Source of the DNA: Candidatus Methylomirabilota bacterium
GTDB taxonomy: Bacteria; Methylomirabilota; Methylomirabilia; Methylomirabilales; JACPAU01
Reading direction: 5' to 3'
Assembly: GCA_016180705.1 (NCBI GenBank)
Contig: JACPAU010000123.1
Coordinates: forward strand, 1-7,257
Length of the DNA stretch: 7,257 nucleotides
Part shown: positions 1 to 4,101 of the stretch, one piece after another
Position numbering within the stretch: the stretch's first letter is position 1
Layout: the number at the start of each line of letters is the position of its first letter
Made by a program: the position numbers and the translations under genes
Notes under the pieces: generated by a model
Databases searched by the model: none
What the model saw: only the letters and a program-made list of their open reading frames with translations
Told to the model about the DNA's origin: nothing

Positions 1-28
1 GCGCCTTCGGACGGAAAGCGGAGGGCCC

Positions 29-805
29 ATGTCCACGGACGTCCTCCAGGTGGAAGTGGCGGAGGGGATCGCCACCCTCACCATCAACCGGCCCGAGGTT
101 CTGAACGCGCTCGACGACGCCGTGAAGGCGCGCCTGGACGAGGCGCTGGCCGCTCTCGAGCGGGATCCGGCGGTGGGGACGGTCATCCTCACGGGGACGG
201 GGGACCGGGCGTTCGTCAGCGGCGCCGACGTCCGCGCGCTCGCGGCGAAGGGTCCCCAGCACCGGCTGGCCCACGGGCTCGCCGAGACCTTCTGGGCCCT
301 GGAGCATCTCCCGCAACCGACCATCGCGGCCGTGAACGGCTACGCCCTGGGCGGCGGCTGCGAACTGGCGCTGGCCTGCGACCTCCGGATCGCCAGCGAG
401 CGGGCGCGCTTCGGACAGCCGGAGGTCAACCTGGGGATCCTGCCGGGCGCCGGCGGGACCCAGCGCCTCTCCCGCCTGGTCGGGGTCGGGAAGGCCAAGG
501 AACTCATCTTCACCGGGACGATCATTGACGCGGCGGAGGCGAAGGCCATCGGGCTCGTGAACGAGGTCGTCCCTCACGGGGACCTCCTGGGCAGGGCGAG
601 AGCCGTGGCCCGCCTCATCCTGAGCAAGGGGCCGCTGGCCGTTCGGCTGGCGAAGGCCGCCATCGCGGTGGGGATGGCAGACGGAATGGTGTCCGGCCTG
701 GCCTTCGAGAAGATGGCGCAGGCCTTCCTCTTCACGACCGCCGACCGGGCCGAGGGGATGCGGGCGTTCCTGGAGAAGCGGCCGCCCCGCTTCCGGGGAG
801 AGTAG
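29..805 (+). CDS. Enoyl-CoA hydratase (crotonase family)
   Basis: A 258-residue crotonase-fold protein, the usual length for single-domain enoyl-CoA hydratases, which add water across the 2,3 double bond of trans-2-enoyl-CoA esters in beta-oxidation and related acyl-CoA routes in the cytoplasm. Seen in the sequence: the oxyanion-hole segments FVSGAD (residues 62-67) and GYALGGGCELAL (104-115), and the substrate loop GQPEVNLGILPGAGGTQRL (129-147). Both catalytic glutamates of mitochondrial crotonase appear to be present, E112 in GGGCE and E132 in QPEV, which favours true hydratase activity over the isomerase or dehalogenase branches. The C-terminal EGMRAFLEKR motif is also typical. GGAGGG at 20-25 supports the ATG at 29, with a short 3-nt spacing. 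The Cld-family gene follows 31 nt downstream on the same strand, so the two are probably one operon. The exact acyl-CoA substrate cannot be read from the sequence. Confidence 0.93.
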   Translation: MSTDVLQVEVAEGIATLTINRPEVLNALDDAVKARLDEALAALERDPAVGTVILTGTGDRAFVSGADVRALAAKGPQHRLAHGLAETFWALEHLPQPTIAAVNGYALGGGCELALACDLRIASERARFGQPEVNLGILPGAGGTQRLSRLVGVGKAKELIFTGTIIDAAEAKAIGLVNEVVPHGDLLGRARAVARLILSKGPLAVRLAKAAIAVGMADGMVSGLAFEKMAQAFLFTTADRAEGMRAFLEKRPPRFRGE

Positions 806-836
806 AGGAAGCCGGGCGACGGCAGGGGGGACAGCG

Positions 837-1547
837 ATGGCGGAGAAGGAACCCAAGGCGAAGGAGAAGCGCCAGTTCGTGCGCTTCGCCGCCTACCGGG
901 TGGACCCGGCCTGGCGGCGCCTCCCCCAGCAGGAGCGGGACGCCTCCCGGAAGGAGTTCCTGGCGGCGCTGGAGGAGGTCCGGGCGACCCTGATCCTCCG
1001 GACCTACTCCTGCCTCGGCACCCGGGGGGACTTCGACTTCCTCCTGTGGCTGATCAGCGATCGCCTGGAAGCCTTCCAGGACTTTCAGGCGCGCCTGCTG
1101 AAGACCGGCCTGGGAAAATACCTGACCCTCCCGCACTCCTACCTGGGAATGACGAAGCGGTCCATCTACGTGGACAAGCACGTGCACGAGGGGCAGGAGG
1201 GGGTCCGGCTGACGGTCAAGCCGGGGGAGGCCAAGTACCTCTTCGTCTACCCGTTCGTCAAGACCCGCGACTGGTACCGGCTGACCCGCTCGGCGCGCCA
1301 GGGGATGATGGACGAGCACATCGCCGTCGGGCACCGGTACCCCTCGGTGAAGCTGAACACCACCTACTCCTTCGGGCTGGACGACCAGGAGTTCATCGTC
1401 GCCTTCGAGTCCGACGTCCCGGCCGACTTCCTGGACCTCGTGATGGAGCTGCGGGAGACGGAGGCCAGCCGGTACACCCTCAGGGACACGCCGATCCTCG
1501 CGGGCATCGCGGTCCCCGCAGAGACCATGCTGGATCTGCTGGGCTAG
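837..1547 (+). CDS. Chlorite dismutase-family (HemQ-like) haem protein
   Basis: A 236-residue protein of the Cld superfamily. Family members are either chlorite dismutases or HemQ/ChdC, which decarboxylates coprohaem to haem b; many others are uncharacterised. Seen in the sequence: the core segment VYPFVKTRDWY (137-147), where Y138 falls at the catalytic tyrosine of HemQ; then MMDEHIAVG (157-165), where H161 is the expected proximal haem ligand; then VKLNTTYSFGLDDQEF (171-186). True chlorite dismutases carry a distal arginine about 13 residues after the proximal histidine. Here that stretch reads K-L-N-T with no arginine, so chlorite degradation is unlikely. The first 12 residues are rich in Lys and Glu with no signal peptide, so the protein should be cytoplasmic. 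AGGGGGG at 824-830 sits 6 nt before the ATG. It lies 31 nt after the hydratase gene and converges on the small gene ending at 1557. Family assignment is firm from recalled motifs; HemQ function is an inference. Confidence 0.88.
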   Translation: MAEKEPKAKEKRQFVRFAAYRVDPAWRRLPQQERDASRKEFLAALEEVRATLILRTYSCLGTRGDFDFLLWLISDRLEAFQDFQARLLKTGLGKYLTLPHSYLGMTKRSIYVDKHVHEGQEGVRLTVKPGEAKYLFVYPFVKTRDWYRLTRSARQGMMDEHIAVGHRYPSVKLNTTYSFGLDDQEFIVAFESDVPADFLDLVMELRETEASRYTLRDTPILAGIAVPAETMLDLLG

Positions 1548-1556
1548 TGCGGCGGG

Positions 1557-1757
1557 CTAGACGTAGCCTTCAGCGTAGGCGGTGGACTCCGGGCTGATTG
1601 GCTTCAGGTGGGGATCCTCGTAGGTGTCGAGGCGTCCCTTCTGCCACTCCGGGGCCCGGTCCCGGCAGGCCAGGATCTCCTCCTCGATCTCGTCGAAGTA
1701 CTCCGAGCGATGAATCCGTTTGCAGAAGATGCAGCGGATCTCGTACATCGGCCCCAT
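1557..1757 (-). CDS. Small cysteine-containing hypothetical protein
   Basis: A 66-residue acidic protein that I do not recognise. It opens with MGPMYEIRCIFCKR, giving a CxxC pair at C9 and C12, followed by H16, a Glu-rich helix-like stretch FDEIEEEILACRDR (21-34) with a third cysteine at C31, and a polar C-terminus ending AYAEGYV. One CxxC pair resembles half of a zinc ribbon; C9, C12, H16 and C31 could together bind a metal, but that is inference. The ATG at 1757 overlaps the stop of the upstream small gene as TGATG, a classic arrangement for translational coupling, and GGGAG lies only 2 nt before it. The internal ATG at 1748 (MYEIRC) is a possible alternative start. The coding-like composition and the overlap argue that it is real rather than a chance frame. 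It ends 9 nt from the convergent Cld-family gene. Confidence 0.72.
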   Translation of the reverse strand: MGPMYEIRCIFCKRIHRSEYFDEIEEEILACRDRAPEWQKGRLDTYEDPHLKPISPESTAYAEGYV

Positions 1758-1954
1758 CACTCCCAGACCCACCCACAGGCGCACCGAGCGAGGTCGCTCA
1801 CGCTCTCGCGCCGGACCCCCCGGCCGCACATCGGGCAGTAGCGCTCCCAGACCAAGAGCGCGTCCAGCTCCTTCGCCATCCGGTGGATCTCCTCCCGGAG
1901 TCGCGCCACCTGCAGGGCGAGGTTGTCGAGCGCCGTCCGTTCCGTGCCTTCCAT
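1757..1954 (-). CDS. Small coiled-coil zinc-ribbon protein
   Basis: A 65-residue protein with two visible parts. Residues 8-35 (ALDNLALQVARLREEIHRMA and onward) form a heptad-like amphipathic helix, probably a short coiled coil. Residues 40-62 carry CPMCG (C40, C43) and CACGW (C58, C60), a CxxC-X14-CxC arrangement typical of a small zinc ribbon. There is no signal peptide or membrane segment, so a cytoplasmic, oligomeric zinc-binding protein is likely; the function is unknown. I chose the ATG at 1954. An in-frame GTG at 1966 would add four residues, but AGGAGG at 1972-1967 abuts it with no spacing, whereas the same AGGAGG lies 12 nt from the ATG and a second GGAGG (1961-1957) lies 2 nt from it. 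A sigma-54-type promoter lies about 90 nt upstream, and the next small gene overlaps the stop codon. Confidence 0.75.
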   Translation of the reverse strand: MEGTERTALDNLALQVARLREEIHRMAKELDALLVWERYCPMCGRGVRRESVSDLARCACGWVWE

Positions 1955-1956
1955 GG

Positions 1957-1972
1957 CCTCCGGCACCCTCCT
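1957..1972 (-). promoter_or_regulatory. Tandem Shine-Dalgarno sites of the zinc-ribbon gene
   Basis: Two purine-rich sites read on the minus strand: AGGAGG at 1972-1967 and GGAGG at 1961-1957. They bracket the alternative GTG start at 1966. The first is too close to that GTG (0 nt) and rather far from the ATG at 1954 (12 nt); the second is 2 nt from the ATG. They show that this tiny gene is translated, but the exact start remains open. Confidence 0.55.
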
Positions 1973-2205
1973 TCCCTTTCGTGGGCCCCGCGGCCCCTCC
2001 CGTCAGGGTGAGACGGGTCACGGCATTCGCCCATTCGGATGAGCAAGCGGCGTGCCAAGATGCAACCGGGGGAAATTCACGCCCTGGCAACGGGTTAGGG
2101 GTCGCCGGGTGAGGCGGGGTCGAGACACCGGATGGGAGTCGGATGACAGTTTTTGCCGCGGGGCCCTGGTGGGTTCCCGGACGGAAGCGGGCCGGTGGCG
2201 CTTGC
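1967..2205. other. Intergenic region with sigma-54-type promoter
   Basis: A 239-nt gap between the end of the Gfo/Idh/MocA gene and the small zinc-ribbon gene, the longest non-coding stretch in the window. It contains a sigma-54-type promoter near its middle, tandem ribosome sites at its left end, and an imperfect dyad CCGGGTG/CACCGG at 2105-2131. No credible protein gene is visible: open frames crossing it are out of frame with the flanking genes and show no family motifs. No clear terminator for the oxidoreductase is visible; GC-rich hairpin-like sequence at about 2161-2180 lacks a T-run on the minus strand. Confidence 0.6.
2043..2059 (-). promoter_or_regulatory. Sigma-54 (RpoN) -24/-12 promoter
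   Basis: The minus strand reads CTTGGCACGCCGCTTGC followed by T. This matches the RpoN consensus YTGGCACGRNNNTTGCW at every defined position except R, which is C here. The invariant GG (2056-2055) and GC (2044-2043) are separated by exactly 10 nt. Transcription should begin near 2031, giving a leader of about 77 nt before the ATG at 1954. The only genes downstream on this strand are the two small cysteine proteins. The activator that such promoters require is not encoded in the window. Confidence 0.7.
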
Positions 2206-3225
2206 TTATAAGGAGAGGGAGGCCAGGAGGGGGGAGACCGCCACCGGGCGACCGGATTGGCTCGACTCCAGGGCCGCACACACGATGGCGAACGACTTCA
2301 GGTTGTCCTCGAGGCTGGTCTCCGGCCGGGCCCCGCTCCGGAGGGCAATGACAAACTGGTCCAGGGTGGCCGCGAGGTCCTCCCGTGCGAGGGCCGGGCG
2401 CGGGAGAGCGGTCACCCGTCCGTCCCGGTGGAGGCTCACCTCCCCCCGCTCGTCGAGCCGGAGCGTCCCTCCCTCCCCCGTGAGGGCGATGGCCCCCTCG
2501 GGGAGGGTCTCCCGGCCGCGGGCCGCGAAGGTGCCGCTGTACGAAACGGCGACATCCCCGAACTGGAGGAAGCCGGCGGCGGCGGGCCGGCCGGCGAACC
2601 AGGTCCAGGACGGACGGAACGCACGGACGAAGACCTCCACGGCCTCGCGGCCGGTGAGATACCGGAGGAGGTCGAAGTGGTGGATGGCCATGTCCTGGAG
2701 GTACGGGTCGGGGAGCGCCTCGCGCCATCCCCCGACCGTCACCCGCCGGTTGTCCATGGCGCACTCGTGGAGGATGGTTTGCGGCGGGCCGATCGCTCCG
2801 TCGAGGAGCGCCCGCCGGAGGGCCTGGGCGGTCGGCCGCCAGCGGAAGTTCTGGTTGACCATCACGCACCGGTCGGCTCTGGCGCGCGCCGCCTCCAGGA
2901 TCGCCGCGGCCTCGGCCATGTCCATGGCGAGCGGCTTCTCGGTGAGGACGTGCAGGCCGCAGGCGAGGGCGCCCGCGATCGCCTCCCGGTGGAGGGCCTG
3001 GGGCAGCGTCACGAGCGCCGCGTCGGCCGTGACGCGGGCGCGCGCCTGCTCGAGCGTCGCAAAGGCCGGGGCGGGGAGGCCGAGCTCGGCGCAGGTGGCG
3101 GCGGCCCGCTCGGGGGTCCGGGAGATCACGCCAGCCAGGGCGCAGTCGGGGTGGGCCTTCAGCGTCTCGAGCCACTTGCGGGCGAAGAAGCCCGTTCCCA
3201 GGAGCAGGAACCGGACGGAGGCCAC
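2206..3225 (-). CDS. Gfo/Idh/MocA family NAD(P)-dependent oxidoreductase
   Basis: A 339-residue member of the Gfo/Idh/MocA family, which oxidises or reduces sugars, inositols and related hydroxy compounds with NAD(P). Seen in the sequence: an N-terminal Rossmann strand-loop RFLLLGTGFFARKW (5-18) with the dinucleotide glycines G10 and G12; the family signature TEKPLA (95-100), whose K97 is the expected catalytic lysine; and DMAIHHFDLLRYL (178-190), containing the usual catalytic histidine (H182 or H183). The C-terminal half has the family's beta-sheet substrate domain. The length is standard. The start is GTG at 3225, supported by GAGGAG at 3237-3232 with 6-nt spacing. It lies 39 nt after the PilZ gene on the same strand, so co-transcription is likely. 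The substrate cannot be deduced; no sugar transporter or kinase is adjacent. Confidence 0.9.
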   Translation of the reverse strand: MASVRFLLLGTGFFARKWLETLKAHPDCALAGVISRTPERAAATCAELGLPAPAFATLEQARARVTADAALVTLPQALHREAIAGALACGLHVLTEKPLAMDMAEAAAILEAARARADRCVMVNQNFRWRPTAQALRRALLDGAIGPPQTILHECAMDNRRVTVGGWREALPDPYLQDMAIHHFDLLRYLTGREAVEVFVRAFRPSWTWFAGRPAAAGFLQFGDVAVSYSGTFAARGRETLPEGAIALTGEGGTLRLDERGEVSLHRDGRVTALPRPALAREDLAATLDQFVIALRSGARPETSLEDNLKSFAIVCAALESSQSGRPVAVSPLLASLSL

Positions 3226-3231
3226 CGGGCA

Positions 3232-3237
3232 CTCCTC
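3232..3237 (-). promoter_or_regulatory. Ribosome binding site fixing a GTG start
   Basis: GAGGAG on the minus strand, 6 nt before the GTG at 3225. It decides the non-ATG start of the Gfo/Idh/MocA gene, which then begins directly before the Rossmann strand. Confidence 0.7.
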
Positions 3238-3264
3238 TGCGGGAGCGGGGGTCCCGACCGCGCG

Positions 3265-4005
3265 CTAGGCGGGCGTCTCGCCGCGCGCGCGGCGGAGGAA
3301 CTCTTCGATGTACAGGTCCGCCGCGAGTTGCTTCCCCGCCGTCTCGCTGTGGAACTGGCAGCCGTGCGGGAAGATTGAGCCCCCCTGCTCTTGCTGGGCT
3401 CCCCCGACCCACCGGATCGTTGCCTCCACCCGGACAACCCCGCGGCTCGCCCGGAAGCTCAGGGTGATAACCGTGCCGGTCGGAAGAGTAGTCGGGAGCA
3501 TCACCTGGGCCCCTCCCTCACCGATGTCCGCCGTCCGGCCGCTGAGCAGCGTCGTCCCCGATCCCTCCACCGTCACAGGGAGTTCCAGGGGCACGCGGGA
3601 GTAGCTCCGCTGGACCTGCTTTCCCAGCCGCAGGAGGAACGCGTCCAGGTGAGCCCGCTCGCCCGGCTGGAGCGGATGGAAGGCGAGACCGTGCGGATAT
3701 TCGTGGCGCGGAGGGATGGATACCCCGACCCACCGGACCGTGGCCATGATCTGAAGCGTCCGGCCCTCCAGCTCGAGCATCAGCTCGACGCCGGTCTCCC
3801 GGTCAAGGCGCTGGGGGAGCAGCAACGCCGTGCCTCCCGCGCTGAGATTGACCGTCCGTGAAAACCACGGCTTCGGACGGCCCCGCGCCGGCCCGCCTGC
3901 GGGACGACAGACGATGGGGAGGGTCACCGGGAACCGGGGGGAGCGTTGCGCCGGCTCCCCTCCACCGGAGGGCTGGCTTGACTGCGGCCGGTCCTCGCCA
4001 GGCAT
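3265..4005 (-). CDS. Tandem PilZ-domain protein
   Basis: A 246-residue protein made of two PilZ-like beta-barrels; PilZ domains commonly bind cyclic di-GMP and relay it to motility, secretion or polysaccharide machinery. Copy 1 spans about residues 20-130 and copy 2 about 132-240. The duplication is visible in paired segments: RSPRFPV (21-27) with SYSRVPL (134-140), VNLSAGGTAL (52-61) with ADIGEGGAQV (159-168), ATVRWVG (88-94) with ATIRWVG (195-201), and YPHGLAFH (103-110) with FPHGCQFH (212-219). Copy 1 keeps the D/NxSxxG motif (N53, S55, G58) but has Q20 where the first arginine of RxxxR is expected. Copy 2 keeps RxxxR (R133, R137) but has G162 in place of the motif serine. No membrane segment or signal peptide is seen. 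The ATG at 4005 has no Shine-Dalgarno sequence. The gene lies between the dehydrogenase (96 nt upstream) and the oxidoreductase (39 nt downstream). Confidence 0.87.
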   Translation of the reverse strand: MPGEDRPQSSQPSGGGEPAQRSPRFPVTLPIVCRPAGGPARGRPKPWFSRTVNLSAGGTALLLPQRLDRETGVELMLELEGRTLQIMATVRWVGVSIPPRHEYPHGLAFHPLQPGERAHLDAFLLRLGKQVQRSYSRVPLELPVTVEGSGTTLLSGRTADIGEGGAQVMLPTTLPTGTVITLSFRASRGVVRVEATIRWVGGAQQEQGGSIFPHGCQFHSETAGKQLAADLYIEEFLRRARGETPA

Positions 4006-4011
4006 GCCGGA

Positions 4012-4040
4012 ACTATACGCGCGACCCGGAACCCGAACAA
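4012..4040 (-). promoter_or_regulatory. Sigma-70-like promoter for the PilZ gene, possibly leaderless
   Basis: On the minus strand TTGTTC (4040-4035) is followed after exactly 17 nt by TATAGT (4017-4012), which matches the -10 consensus at five of six positions; the -35 matches at three. The ATG at 4005 begins 7 nt after the -10 box, where transcription would be expected to start, and no ribosome site lies between. A leaderless mRNA is therefore plausible. It also suggests that the PilZ and oxidoreductase genes can be transcribed separately from the dehydrogenase. Confidence 0.5.
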
Positions 4041-4101
4041 CCGAAACCTTCCAGCGCCGGCCAGTCCGGCCCCGGGGGCGAATCCCGCTGCGCTGATGGC
4101 C

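Noticed and set aside
2146..2180. TTTTT run next to GC-rich hairpin-forming sequence after the oxidoreductase
   Set aside because: On the minus strand, where a terminator would be needed, the run reads AAAAA after the hairpin; on the plus strand the T-run precedes it. The polarity is wrong for either transcript.
2052..2351. A 99-codon plus-strand open frame starting in the intergenic gap
   Set aside because: The translation is Arg/Gly/Pro-rich with no recognisable motif and no ribosome site, and most of it lies antisense to the oxidoreductase C-terminus.
2018..3412. A 464-codon minus-strand open frame spanning the Gfo/Idh/MocA gene and the intergenic gap
   Set aside because: It is out of frame with the real gene, Pro/Arg-rich and without motifs; it also crosses two gene boundaries and the sigma-54 element.
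4056..4070. GCCGG/CCGGC hairpin between the dehydrogenase and PilZ genes as a terminator
   Set aside because: The stem is only 5 bp and is not followed directly by a T-run; only a short TTT occurs about ten bases later. It is too weak to call an intrinsic terminator.
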